From Eleginops maclovinus (Eukaryota; Chordata; Actinopteri; Perciformes; Eleginopidae), in assembly GCF_036324505.1 (NCBI RefSeq), contig NC_086368.1, forward strand, positions 2,294,001 to 2,358,000: DNA of 64,000 bases, written 5' to 3'. The notes beneath the pieces were generated by a model. That model was not told the origin of the DNA and did no database searches. It was given only the letters and a program-made list of their open reading frames with translations. The translations under genes were made by a program, and so were the position numbers. Numbering within the stretch: position 1 is the stretch's first letter; each line of letters opens with the position of its first letter. This document shows, piece by piece, positions 38,100 through 60,165 of the stretch.

Positions 38100-38411
38100 C
38101 CTCTTGGTGACTTCAAAGACAGTGACCTCTACAAACACCAGTGGAAGCAGGTACAACATCTCGCAAACGCTTTCTGGCATCGCTGGAAAAACCAGAACCT
38201 CTCTACCCTACAAGGCCGCAGGAAATGGCAACCGGAGAGACCTAACCTGCAAGAAGGGGACCTTGTGTTGCTGAAGGACAGTCAAGCCCATCGGAATCAA
38301 TGGCCAATGGGCATGGTGGTCAAAACCTTCCCCAGCCACGAGGGAAAGGTCAGGAAGGTAGAAGTCAAGGTTTCATCTGGAGGAACATGCAAGGTTTTCT
38401 TGAGGCTCTGA
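38100..38411 (+). pseudogene. BEL/Pao C-terminal domain
   Basis: After the deletion: NAFWHRWKNQNLSTLQGRRK and NLQEGDLVLLKDSQAHRNQW..MGMVVKTFP, the DUF5641-like end of Pao polyproteins, closing at a stop near 38411. Confidence 0.82.
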
Positions 38412-39503
38412 GAAGAATGAAAGGAACCATGCATGCATGAATGATGACATCTAGTATGTAAGAGGGCTCGTAAAGACTATCAAGCGCTATATAAGTACAG
38501 TGTCATTTACCATGATTTTTGTAAGAAAAGTGACTTGTATGAAGCCAAGTATAAATAAGGAGAATAATAAATAAATAAATGTGAGAATCCTTCAATGACA
38601 CTATATACATAGTTGCAGGTATTATATGAAAAGTCATATGTCCTTGGGCAAAGTCCTCATGTTCTGATGGTGGGATATGTTATAATGAGATTTTCCCTAC
38701 CTTTTGCTATCTTTGTTGTTGTAAACAGCCACAGTTAATTGTCCTTCTTTCATGTTTCAGTGCTGCAGTTCTTTGATTAAAATATTTAGGTTTTCAATTC
38801 TGAGAGCTGTAGGTATACTTTGCCCAGATGCACCCTAAAATGTGAGTCAGAAAAATGATTGAAACTGACCAATGATTCCTGAATTAGTGTCTTTCAGAAG
38901 GCTCTCCCCAAAATACATTCCCACTTGAAATCAGGTGAGAGAAAGACAAAGCGAGAGTATTTCAAATGAAAATGTGGATACAGTGCAGTATCAAGTATTA
39001 ATTTGGTTAATTTGACTTCATTTTCTAAAACAGACACAAAAGTGCATTGATGAAACACAAATGAAAGTCTGTTTGTTTCCGATTTATGAACTGCTCTCTA
39101 AAATACAACCAGCAGAGTGCAGCAGACTGTACCTCGTGTCTTAATTGCTATGGTAACTGATCCCCTCAAAAGTAATCTATTCGGTTTCCATCGTAAGAAC
39201 TTCCGAACAAAGGTTTCAAAATAAGTGTTACGATAGGAAAAAGGAAAGTTTAGTAATGTGGAATTGAATAACTATAACTCGTATTAAAATAAATGATATG
39301 CCATTTAAGTATTATGTAAACCACGTTTCTTCAACAGGCAGCAGTCGGACGTTATGAGTAAAATCAAACTTAGGCGACAAAATGCGCTTTTATTTTGAAG
39401 TACATAACGCGGTATTTCCGTTTGTATCGTGCCAAACTATTGTAAGCTTGATTCATTCCGCTGCTACATCAACACGGTAGGAGGAAGTGCATTGCTTGCA
39501 GCA
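38412..39503. other. Intergenic DNA and cep15 upstream region
   Basis: A short L2/SINE-like tail motif (AAGCGCTATATAAGTACAG) lies near 38482-38500. Otherwise AT-rich. The last 150 bases before the cep15 start probably contain its promoter; no TATA box was recognised. Confidence 0.35.
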
Positions 39504-45418
<5,915 letters not shown>

Positions 45419-46395
45419 AGAGAGAGGTGGGGGGGATGCGGGTGGTCACATGATTCACAGATCACAGACTTGTTGATTGCTTGATGAGCAACCTCCCAAC
45501 AGGGATGGAAAAATAAGCCACATTTTCTCAGGAATGGAAATTGATTCAGTGATACGAACCTTGAAACATTGTTACTCCAATTTATCAAGAAAAAAGAGTA
45601 TTTCTATATATCGTAACATTTTACAACATGGTATTTAAGCCAGCTTTATGTGACACCAGGTTTTGGAGTGTTGACAGCAGACTGTATATTGTCACCAGAT
45701 GAATTCCTTTCTGTGATGCAGTGTTGTTTCCAGCCCAGTAGAGGGAGCCAGCGCCATAGATAAAAGAGGAAGCTTAACCTTTTGTTGAGGAAATGTCCAC
45801 AGTCTGCAGGAATAATCTTCATAATAATAGATCTCAATCTACCTGTTTTACGGTCAGACTGGCAGTATCTTATTAGTTAAAGTTTGTGTTTGCCATCACT
45901 GAAATGATCTTTCAAATGTGATCTCTAAAATATGTAAAGATATACTTTTTGATATTAGTCAATGCATTGGCCAAACATGGTGAATGTCTTTGGAGTTTTA
46001 GGAGGTAGAGGGTCAGTGTAAATGTTAATAATTCCATCTTTTTGGACAGACAGAACTAAACGGTAATACTGAGTGTGTTTAAATCACTAAGAAAACCGTT
46101 CTGCAAACAATTACTTGCATTACCCTATCCTGCAGCCTGTTCATTATTTGGGTGAAGTGAATGAAGGGATATTCTCTGGAAGCGTTGTATGGTTTTGCTC
46201 AAAACTGTGCATCGGGATGAAAGTTATGATCAGAATTTGTGTTGAGTTATGTTTATTTGTTATGTTTTTAAACATATTTTTGTTCTGAAGACATAAAACA
46301 GTTATGCATTGAGGACTTGTGGCATACTTTGTTGAAATTACCTTTAATCGAAATGTATATTTATATTTAAATAAATTATCATAATTCAAATTAAA
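45419..46395 (+). other. cep15: Probable cep15 3' UTR
   Basis: Non-coding DNA after the stop. An AATAAA occurs at 46370-46375. The end point is a guess. Confidence 0.3.
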
Positions 46396-47089
46396 ATATA
46401 TGATATCAATGAATGTCTTAACAAAATCAATTGATCTCAAGATCTCCATCAGGTATTGCACTGGTGGATTTTTTGTGCAGTGAGAGTGCTTCCCTTCATG
46501 ATGTCACGGGGTCACAACAACGACGACAACAACAACAACAACTCATGTATACTGATGTTATTAAAAGTGTGGATGTTCAGCACAGAGGGACACCACATAT
46601 TTGTCACACAACAGCACCTGTTTCTTCACTGCAGGGTGGATGAAGATCCCTCAGACCCTCACGTTTACCTCCTCTCTCTACCCCCCCTTTCTCCCTCTTT
46701 AACCCCTAATTGTGGGTGATCAGACCTGCGCTGCTGACACGGAGTGGCGGCTTGACAAACGCAGTCATCTGCACGATCGGGGTTGAAGTGGTCGGTGGTT
46801 GGCAGCTGCCCTGGCTCCTCAGCTGGGGCCCCAGTGCTGCTGGCCCTCAGGGGTCAACTAGCCAGCGGCCACCACTGACTGGACCAGTGTGGACTGGTGG
46901 GGCTGTTGGTGGGGTGCTGGTTTAATGAAGGGGCAGGACGGGAAGCAAGTGATGTGAGGTCAAGGCCAGGATTCAAGGAGGGTGGGGAGGGGGGATCAGG
47001 GCTGTGTGTCCAATCACTGGTGACAGGATGGTTGGGTGGGAGGGGGGGATGATGAATATGTGAACTATCTCAAAGGGTTGTGAAGAGCA

Positions 47090-47420
47090 CGATCTGGAGC
47101 CCTTCCAAATGACTAGCCCTGCATTATGGATTGTAATGGCCGGGGCCCCCGGGGTGCTGGAGCCCAGTCACTGTCCGGACCCCGTTTCATCCTGCCAGCC
47201 CCTGACAGCTACACTGACCCCTCAGACAGCCAGCCGGCACTCCTCCAGCCCTCCTCCATCTCTGGTTGCGTGGCATGGATCTGGAGCTGCACCATAATGC
47301 AGCTATTGAGGGCCCACTGAGAGCCCTGACAGATAATTGGCTGAGCCCAAAGCCGTGCAAATGGTTAAGTGTCGACTCCAGTTGATTGGATAATGGGTAA
47401 TTGCACGCTGCATTTCATTC
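47090..47420. promoter_or_regulatory. Candidate conserved enhancer near fezf2
   Basis: Balanced composition, with GACAGATAATTGGCTGAG, GTTGATTGGATAATGGGTAA and ATGCAAAT-like GTGCAAATGG sites in a compact block. It is non-coding and free of repeats. Inferred from texture and position between cep15 and fezf2. Confidence 0.4.
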
Positions 47421-47679
47421 AGTGATATGCAGCGGGTGTAGCAGGGGCAAGTGGAGGGGAGCGAAAGAATGGGAGAGGGAAAATATTTTGGCGTGCTGTG
47501 TTTTTGCAGCCTGTTATTTCTCACTTCCAGTCTGTTGCATTTGTTTGGATCTCAAGCTCGGAAAGATCACAGATTTGTATCAACTGCCGATGCAATTTAA
47601 ATTGCAAATGATTGTTGAATTTGATTGTTGGAGAGTTACAATATTTTATTTTCTCTCAGTTTCTGAATTCAGATGTCAC

Positions 47680-47970
47680 ATATGAGAGTGGCTGCTGAGC
47701 GCTGTGCCTGGTGGCGCTGTTGGAGCCCCCCCCCCTTACTGACCCTGCGCAGGGTCCGGAGTCTCTCCTTTGATTATGGGATGTCACCTCTACTTAGGAA
47801 CTGGGCTGCCATCTCTTTGTCTTTTCCATCACAGGGCCTTGCTGTTGTCATGTTGTCTTGTATTAGATGGAAGGCTTCATGCTGTACACTGAGAGGAAGC
47901 AGCACTGGCCTTAAGGAAGCCTGGCCGGAGTGTAACATCTCCTCAGTAACAGCCCCCACTGCAGTGTAAC
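47680..47970. promoter_or_regulatory. Candidate conserved non-coding element
   Basis: A moderately GC block (GCAGGGTCCGGAGTCTCTCC..TTGATTATGGGATG..TAGATGGAAGGCTTCATGC) lacking repeats and frames. Low certainty. Confidence 0.3.
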
Positions 47971-48417
47971 CACATAACTCCCCCCCCCCCCCCCGAAAAC
48001 ACTAAAAGCTTTCTTCTTTTTCAGATGTTGTGCACTTAAACAAGACCAGCTTTCTTGAGCTCATGTGAGAACTCTCCTCTGGCTGGACTTGAATATACTT
48101 GAGCAGCAGTATTGCTCTTAGAGAAGCCCAGTGGGGGGGGGGCTACTTGCTGAATTCCACTTCAGTCACTGTATCGATTGTGCTTCCACGGATGTCTTTC
48201 TGCTGGAGCCTGGTAAATCCTGAGTGTGCAGTGCTATTCATATCGAATGACGGGTGAAGTGCGCAGCTGAAAGGACACGCATGAATTTTGTGTTTGTGTA
48301 CTTGCGCCTTTTGTTGATATTGATTCTGCCTTGGCATGGACCCACACATGGCAGCAGCGTGTTGCGTTTGATTCCTAATAAGGGCTTTTATCACGCTCTA
48401 ATCAGTTTATTATCACA

Positions 48418-48418
<1 letters not shown>

Positions 48419-48493
<75 letters not shown>
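48419..48493. repeat. (CA)n microsatellite
   Basis: About 37 units. Confidence 0.98.
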
Positions 48494-49580
48494 AGTCAAA
48501 GCAAACACTTCAATTTGTAATTTGTCTGTCGGACTGTTTCTGCTGCAGTGCTCTGTAACAAACCTTTAACTCTAAACAACTTATCACATGTGTCTTCAGA
48601 TTGATTAAGAAAAGTGTCTGTTTATAGGAAATTCATGTCAAAAATCATGTCATAGTTGCTCTGCACAGATGTTGTATCAAAATACATCATTCTTCAGATT
48701 CTTTGTGACTGCTCTATACTTTGCTCTCCTTTTTTTTAATTGCCAAATGTAAAGATAAGGTGATATGCCAATTAAAGAATACTTTGATCAACAGGAGAAA
48801 TGATTTATAACTATTTTATTAAAACATTTAATTATGGTTACAGTTTCTTGAGAACTTGAGATGTATCCCTATTTAATGAAAAATGTATATCTTTGGAATA
48901 CTGGAAATCAAAATAAAGGACAGCGGTTTGTTTTATGCGAGTGCATTTGCCAACGTTTATTATGGTATTTTTTTCTAGAAATAAACACGAGATGGATGAT
49001 TTATGATAGTCATGTCTTCATACATATGGCCCATGATTTATGTTCTATTGATAGTTTATATAGTATAGTGTACTTTGATATATTTCATATTTTCAAAGCA
49101 TGATTATTGCAATTATTCCGTTTACATTTTTCGTTTGACGTTGAAAATGATGCAGCAGAACTCAGGTGCTCATACATGTGCAGCAGGCTGTCTCACTAAG
49201 ACGGAGTCCTCTTCAGCAGGACTCTTGTGAGCCTAACCTAAACTAAACCTGAAATCAGCGATCCTTCATAATCGGTCTGACAGCAATTGTTTATCTCTGC
49301 CAAAACAGCGAAGACCCAGTGCTCAAGAAGAAGGTAGTTTTACATCACATGCAAAAATAAGCAGTGCAGATCAAGTACAGCAAAACTAAAAGATGCCACA
49401 TGTATCTACATCTGCTCTGGTGCTCTTAAACCCACAGGTTAAATTGTCTTTATCACACATTTGGTATGACTTCAGTTGCTCAGTCATCCAATAGTATTCA
49501 GAATATTTAAAGTTTCAATAAGAAGCATGCAGACATGTTCTCACTGTTGTTTTTTTTCAGTGAGGTCTCAGCTTGTGTCG
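48494..49580. other. AT-rich intergenic DNA
   Basis: Nothing recognised. Confidence 0.5.
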
Positions 49581-49589
49581 CATCATATA

Positions 49590-49850
49590 GAGCTGCATTG
49601 AGTCTGGGGGTGTGTTTTAATTATGTGAGCGGGCAGTGGTTCATCATTCACACGGTGGCCTGAAGTGAAGGAGGAGAGGACGTTTCCCAGCAGGCTGGGT
49701 CAGGTCAAAAGGATTAACCGTGGCACCGGACATCCCCAAATCAACTGATCCTGCGGAACAATGCCACGCTGCTCCAAAAGAGAAGAGCTGAGCAGCCAGA
49801 GCAGCAGATGATCACATTCATTCGCTTGTAATTAGCTATACAAAGAGATG
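49590..49850. promoter_or_regulatory. Candidate conserved non-coding element
   Basis: Non-repetitive, with TTTTAATTATGTGAG, CGCTTGTAATTAGCTA and a run of balanced sequence (GCACCGGACATCCCC..GATCCTGCGGAACAATG) between AT-rich stretches. Confidence 0.35.
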
Positions 49851-51280
49851 CATGTTTGAATAGATTGTGTTAATTTTACATGGGAATAAAAATCGGTCAT
49901 AATTGTATTACCTGTTTTGTTAGTTTTACTGATGAACGTTGATGTTTGTGTGCACTACATGCATTACTCTTTGCTGTGCTTTAGGACATTTCCCCCTTGA
50001 ATTCCTGCATGTGAGGTTTTTGTCCATCTGTTTACATGCAAAAAATGTTCAATATGTTGTCAGTGTTTAACAGGGAAAGTCTGCACTCCTGATTTTTGGG
50101 TGCAACATTGGCTAATATGTACCATCAGAAAAACGTCACAATTTACAAGAAATAAAATAAAATAAATTGAAATAACTCCATTTGTTGACATGAGTGTTTT
50201 TTTCAGTTTTGTTAATATATTTGTTGACACTTTTGTTTTGCTCCTTATCTGTGTTAATGTTCACAGACATTCTATGGGGTGTCCGTATGTCGAACATCAT
50301 CCTGAGAATGATTACTAAGCCTGCTATTCATGTTTAATATAGTTACTCTTAGTAAACACTAAATATAAAAGATTTTCCAGAAAAGAATAGTGTTGAAATG
50401 GGATGGAATTATATCACAAATATGCAAACAAATGTGTTCTGATTCAGTCAGTTAAATGTTAACTGACTGACATTTCATGGGCCAAATGGGAATGATTACA
50501 TAAGGAATTGCTGTCACATGTCCAATAATATATCTCAGTTTTAATTATTGTTGCACCTGAGGAATTATTTTTATTTATAATATATTTATTCATTTGATGA
50601 ATTGTTCAAATTATAAAGGCAAAAATATCTAAAAAAATATCTTTTAAAATGTGTGTGTACCTAAACCCAGCATCAATGTTCTGTCTCAGATGGAACTGGT
50701 ATGTGTCTCTTTATTGTTAGCCTTTCTAGGTTCAAACCAGCAAAGTGTGTTTGGGTCAGGCCCTCCTCCCCACTTAAGAGAGATGGAGGTTCCCCCTCAG
50801 CTCCTCAGCCTAGACCTACAGTACAGATAGTTGGAGGTCAGAGGGTGCAGTCTGACAACAGATCAACACTGAGAGCTTCCTCGGTGCACAGTTCCCAGCA
50901 GCCATCACTTCCCCTCACAGCTACAAGCACTGCCCGCCGTGCCCTTCACATGCCAAGGCGGGGGCAGGCACATCCAGAGACTTCAAGACACCCTGATGAG
51001 GTTTGGGTGGAGAAAGGCTCGGGGTTGACTCTGTAAAAGAATCTAAATGAGGTGTGAGTGAATGCCGCGACTGCTCCGCTTCAATGTGTGTGTTGGGCAG
51101 CTTCTGGAGTGGCTCATTTCCATGCATCACTGCAGACTCCCTCCCCCGGCACAGTCAGGGCTTTATGGTTATGTTTTTAAGACAAATCATGGGTCAAAGA
51201 CATAATAATGTAATAAGATGTGCTTATAAGAAATGTAACATAAATGTGTCTTAAACGTGGCATCTCAACACGTCCAATCC
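49851..51280. other. Intergenic
   Basis: AT-rich to about 50690, then more GC-rich to 51150. A 111-aa ORF at 50701-51036 has low-complexity Ser/Pro/Arg content and no family signature, so it is not called as a gene. Confidence 0.45.
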
Positions 51281-51284
51281 CATT

Positions 51285-51440
51285 GATGGCCGTTCCACCC
51301 TCTAGCCTTTCAGCTGCTCCCTTTTAAAGCAGGAGCAGAGAAGCCACTGCTCATTAACCCCTCAGCACTCCACAATGAATCCTGAGGCTCATTGTCCCAA
51401 AGGGCTCCCCTAACGAGGGCTGTAAGGAGGGGGGGGCTCG
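51285..51440. promoter_or_regulatory. Candidate conserved non-coding element
   Basis: Compact balanced block with CACTGCTCATTAACCCCT, CCACAATGAATCCTGAGG and GGCTCATTGTCCC. Likely regulatory, on texture only. Confidence 0.35.
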
Positions 51441-51677
51441 ATATTAACCTCACAATCTGCTGAAGAAACTAGCAAACACAATGGTGTAAAAAAGTGTGGA
51501 ACTCCATATCATTTCATCAATTTATATATTCAAGTTGTGCTAAAAAAAGATAGAGGACACAATTCCAACAACCAATCTTTATCATACTTTAAACGGCTCT
51601 AAAACATTCTAAAGATTACAAGTCAATTCCAGCTCTGTTAGACGCTGGGATGTTCTGCTCAGTGTTTCATTACAACA

Positions 51678-51917
51678 CACTGAAAAAACTGAAACGTTGA
51701 CTTTAATTAATTATAAAGTGACTACATTAGTTTAGTTGAAAGCATTAATATTAAGTTTAAACAGGTTCAACTTAATATTATCACTTTGAAATGTGTTGAC
51801 ATAATACATGTAATTAAAGTCAACGTTTCAAAGTTTAACAGAGTGCAGAAAACTGAAATAAACATTTATCCTCTGACATTGATTAACCCAGAGACTACTT
51901 ACATATTTTTTGTAGTG
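51678..51917. mobile_element. Small MITE with nested perfect 19-bp inverted repeat
   Basis: The ends CACTGAAAAAA and (inverted) CACTACAAAAAA define about 240 bp. Inside, GAAACGTTGACTTTAATTA at 51691-51709 is perfectly inverted at 51811-51829. A typical fish hairpin element, non-coding. Confidence 0.65.
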
Positions 51918-52029
51918 TCATCACTCAAATTAAAGACACAAAATGCATCACTTTTCCAGTCCAGATTCAGAAGCCAACAGAACATTCTTCTTTTCATTTT
52001 TCCTAACTTTATTGCAGTGTGCCTTTGAA

Positions 52030-52790
52030 TTGCATTTTAGGAATTGTCATGCTAATAGTCCTGTTGAACTGACTGCTTTGTGTTATCTAGTTATCTTGAT
52101 TCACACTGACTCATGTTTTAGAAATTTCATTAGCCTGCTCACATCCTCACACTGTCGATGCCCTCATAGGGCAGTAACCACTTCTACGTGTTTTTGCATT
52201 GAGACTGTAGTGTATCATCACATGTTGTGCCAGGAACGTTGTCTGCCCCCCCCCCAACCCCCCCTCCCCTCTTGTAAAGAAAAAAAGCTGCCAGTGCGGG
52301 GACGCTTTAATTGGAATTTCATGTGGGCTAAACTGAGGGGAAACTGATGTAAGTTAACATTTGGTAGACTTAATTGGTCCCTTTCTCTCCCTCCTCCTCG
52401 ACCAGGCACTTACGGGCTGCTGGAGCTTCCCGCTAATCTCCCATTTACAATCAATTCAATCTGCAGACAAAAAGCCCGCCTCCTCTTTTCTTCTCTTCCT
52501 GTCTCAAAGCAGTTCCTTTGTGGCCCGTAAATTGCCTGAGTCCCCGGTGATCCCGGTGGCGGAGACAGAGAGAGATGTCCTCATGTTGTTGACAGCCGAT
52601 TAGCGCGCGCTCCCGCTCTCGCGTTCCCTCTGCGTGGGCGCGTATTAATTAAAGCTCCCGTTCAATTAACGTGTTTGTGGATATGAGGCGGTTGCTCAGA
52701 TGTTGGAGAGGTAAAAAGGAAAAAAGTGCCGAGAAAAGAACAACCTGCTGCTGCCTTTAGCTTGTTTACGGCTGCTGAGCCCCCGGCCTG
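52030..52790. promoter_or_regulatory. Candidate conserved enhancer block
   Basis: Two parts. 52050-52200 contains GTCATGCTAATAG and TTTCATTAGCCTGCTC. 52280-52700 is richer (GACGCTTTAATTGGAATTTC, CCCGCTAATCTCCCATT, AGCCGATTAGCGCGC, GCGTATTAATTAAAGC, GTTCAATTAACG), with many homeodomain-type cores and CpGs. No coding potential. Confidence 0.45.
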
Positions 52791-53440
<650 letters not shown>

Positions 53441-53444
53441 TGTT

Positions 53445-53960
53445 TTCCCTGCAGCCTCCCTGCCATATGTCCTCTCTCAGCCGGCATGGTGGAGAAGGTT
53501 CCAGCCTCCTCTAAGCCGCAGCCCAGCAGGCCCGGCCCGGCCTGGCTCGGCGCTAATTGGCTGTTAATAGAAAGAGCGCCATGTGGGAGCACGGAGCTGC
53601 CTCTGTGCAGAATGTGTGCAGGGATAATATTGTTCCAGGAGCCGTGAGGAGAATAACTTGTGGCTTATTAACGCGGAGGCCCAGATGAGGAGCTGCGGCC
53701 TGAGTGCTCCATTATCTCCTGTTCTGATGAGCGGCTCCGGATGCGACAGTACCCCCCTCCCCCCTCCCCAATCAAGTCTCCCCAGCCGTTTAGCTGGTTA
53801 ATGTAATTCGCTTTCAAGGGCCCATGTTATCTCTGATCATTTGCGCCATTACGCCCGAGTCAAGTGTAAATGCTCCATTATTAAGATCGTGTCTGTCAAT
53901 AAATGGTGAGGCAAAGTGGCTGCAGAGCATATAGAGCCAGACTGAGTCTATATGTGGCTT
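53445..53960. promoter_or_regulatory. Candidate conserved enhancer block close to fezf2 3' end
   Basis: Non-repetitive, moderately GC, with GGCGCTAATTGGCTGTTAAT, GTGGCTTATTAACGCGG, GCTGGTTAATGTAATTCGC, GCGCCATTACGCCC and AATGCTCCATTATTAAGATC. About 1 kb downstream of fezf2. The strongest candidate in the window by motif density; function is inferred. Confidence 0.45.
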
Positions 53961-54560
53961 TGCAACAACACTTCATAATAAAACAGCCATAAAGTTTAGC
54001 TGACAGATGCCTCTACACATATCTGATTTATTTTTTAATAAGGGGATAATATTTAGATTAATGGCGACTGTTTCGTTTCTGGTTTCACAGGGGGTTGAGC
54101 AGGGAACTCCAGAAACTACACGTCTCCCATCGAAGACTCATCCTCACTTTAGTCCATAAAAACAGAAAGAAAAATACACATTTGTTATGTCCTTAATGCA
54201 GCACATGTTCTGAATATAGGCTTCCTGCATGCTTCAATACATGTATTGTACGTCTCTTGAAAGCATCAATTTATGCTGTTACTGACAACATTTCGTTGAA
54301 GAATTTTTTTTTTTTTTAACAAAACTAAAGAAGAATTTCACAAAAGTTTGATGTTGAACTGTTGCTGTATGTTCTGTTATTATACTGAAAACGTGTTCAA
54401 TTTGTCCATGTCTTGCAGTCAGCTTAATGCAAACCCCCCTTCCCCCTTAAAAATGTTTCTGAACCTAGACAATAAAAGTTCATCTTTTTATTTAGAAACG
54501 CTTTCAAAAATATAGAAATAACATCTCTCAAACATTCAGTTTTCATTATAAGTTATAACT
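53961..54560. other. AT-rich DNA between enhancer-like block and fezf2 3' end
   Basis: Nothing recognised. Confidence 0.5.
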
Positions 54561-54963
54561 TATTTATTCACATTCACATTTTTCTGTGAAATACACCACA
54601 TGGAAATGATTCACATTTTAAATAACATTTGTTTATTTCCATAACCTATTATTTACAGTTCCATCATAGAGACGGAGGGTTTCTCCCATGCTTGTAACTG
54701 GCAGGAAGAACATTCCTGCAGTGGAGCCAGGGTTAAGTCGAGCTGTTCTGTGTTCCTGCAGGTCACTGTGGAAACACTCTGCAGGGTCCACAATCCTGCA
54801 AGATTAGCAAAGTTCTTTTAAAGGGTGATATATCCAATTTTATTGGACTACCCCACCTTCTCTCTGGACTGTTCAGCATGGCCACAAATGCAGGATATGA
54901 AGCAGTCTGTGTGAGGCCTAACAGGTGGATATTGAAATGAGTTTAGGGGCTTCACAGCAGGCC
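54561..54963 (-). other. fezf2: Probable fezf2 3' UTR
   Basis: On the minus strand, AATAAA hexamers (TTTATT on the plus strand) occur at 54632-54637 and 54563-54568, 330-400 bases after the stop. Confidence 0.45.
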
Positions 54964-58547
<3,584 letters not shown>

Positions 58548-58920
58548 GTTGTAGTACTTTTTGTTTTGTTAGCAGCAGAGAAAAACTTGGTAAGAAAGTC
58601 CCGAACAGTCAGAGCTGCTGCTCTCCGCCGCGCGTCTTCACTGCGCTGAGCTCCCAGCAGAACAGACAGGAGGACACATCAGTTTAATAAGCACCTTGCT
58701 GTCACAGTGTAACACATTAGCATTCAAATGGCCATCCCCCCTGCAACAATAGCATCCAGGGGTGATGGATTAATGCTCATTAACTAGGGCACCCAAAATT
58801 AACAGGACATTAACAGAGCTCGTTAGGGTGAAGAAGAGGGAGAGGAGCGAGAGGAGCGAGAGAGACAAAAAGTGTTGTGGTCGGAGCTCCGGAGAATGCG
58901 CAGTGTTAAGTAGAGCCGGT
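58548..58920 (-). promoter_or_regulatory. fezf2: fezf2 5' UTR and proximal promoter region
   Basis: Directly upstream of the start codon on the minus strand. 58680-58830 holds a dense set of homeodomain-type sites on the plus strand (CAGTTTAATAAGC, ACACATTAGCATTCAAATGG, GATGGATTAATGCTCATTAA, AAAATTAACAGG), including GGATTA of the Otx/bicoid type. No clear TATA box was found. Confidence 0.5.
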
Positions 58921-59730
58921 GTGTCAGTTTACCTCTCTAATGGTCAGATGGGTGTGGAGGAGCAGACTGCTCTCTGTCACATGACTGCTCTCCCCCCCAG
59001 CGGGTCTGTCTCCTGACATCAGCCGGGGACAGGAGCCGCCCTCAGATACACATCTGAACACACAGAATGATCCTGCCACATAAATATGAAACAATTCCCG
59101 CAAAGAACATATAATCATGATTGCGTTATGATGGTTAAACACGCATTATAGTGGTCTCCTGCTTTCATTTGCTCACAGACATCTTTTCTTTTTCACTTGG
59201 GGACATTCTTTCAGGAGAAAGCTGCTAATCCTCGGAGATGGGATCTCTCCTTTTCCACACCGGCTTATATACTTACTTACTATTTGTAGAAATTCGAGGA
59301 CGTCCAATTTCCACCTGTTTAAGGGCAGACTCCCTTTGGATCCTATTAAACGTTGTTCCTCCTTCCCTCTATTCAAAAGAAGCAATTTTCCAGAGCGATT
59401 CAAGGCTCAACTCAGCGCGGGGAGGGGAAAAAGAAAGAAAAAACACAAGCTCTTTCACTTTTAGCCACTAAAGCACTGCGTGAACCTGGTTTTGTGTTTT
59501 TTTCTTCTTCTTGAAATAGAGGGACGGATTAAAGAGGGAGAGAGGAAAAAGAAAAGACTTCGCTTGGACAGAAAGGACAAATGAAAAGAGAGCTTTTTCT
59601 CTAAAGAGGCATACAAGAAGGTTGCTGGAATCCGCAGTGTTGTGTGGGAGTTACACCAGCAGCAGCCTCAAGGGCCCGTTACATTCATGTGTTTGCAGGC
59701 CATTTTACCTGAGGGACCCCCACCAAGTTA
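58921..59730. other. fezf2 upstream region
   Basis: Purine-rich runs (GAGAGAGGAAAAAGAAAAG near 59540) and otherwise unique sequence. No gene was recognised. Confidence 0.45.
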
Positions 59731-59763
59731 TGGGGGGGGGGGGGTTGGGGGGGGGGGGGGGGG
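59731..59763. repeat. Poly-G tract
   Basis: G runs interrupted by two TT; a potential G-quadruplex. Confidence 0.95.
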
Positions 59764-59823
59764 TTGGTTGACCTGCAATATAAGTAAATAAATATCTGTC
59801 CTGATGTGAGATATTTAATTGAA

Positions 59824-60165
59824 CAGTGGTGTAAAGTTATTTATTTACTTATTTAAGTACACTTAAGTACAGTTTTGAGATACTAGTACTTTACTTGAGT
59901 ATTTAAATTATTTACTACTTTTTCATTCTATTCCACTACAATTCAGAGGTATATGGTGTGCTTTTACTCCACTATATTTATTTAAAACCTTAAATTACTT
60001 TGCAGGTTGGGATTAATGTGATATAATCCACAAGCCACCCTGTAAATCAAAACTAGCTGCACCTTTGAATAACACTTGCAAGGCAAGACTGATAACTTGT
60101 AGAGTATTCCTACACTCTGGTATTCTTACTTTTACTCAAGTACAATATATCTTCTTCCACCACTG
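59824..60165. mobile_element. MITE of the CAGTGGTG family
   Basis: Starts CAGTGGTGTAAAG and ends with inverted CTTCTTCCACCACTG. The body has AAGTACACTTAAGTACAG and ACTTTTACTCAAGTACA. Same family as 7551-7967; no target duplication is obvious here. Confidence 0.75.

Larger units (their letters stand above)
34930..38411 (+). mobile_element. BEL/Pao LTR-retrotransposon, degraded
   Basis: Plus-strand pol in the order protease, RT, RNase H, integrase, C-terminal domain, with several stops and frameshifts. No gag and no LTRs were recognised. Part of the integrase core is deleted near 38060. The family is clear from the Pao-type protease and the YVDD reverse transcriptase. Confidence 0.9.
46396..48142. 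other. Intergenic, candidate regulatory DNA
   Basis: Contains (ACA)/(ACG)-type simple sequence at 46515-46545, two CNE-like stretches (46720-47420 and 47680-47970) and a C15 run at 47980-47994. No gene was recognised. Confidence 0.4.

Noticed and set aside
50701..51036. Possible coding exon (111 aa)
   Set aside because: Ser/Pro/Arg-rich low-complexity translation without a family signature or splice support.
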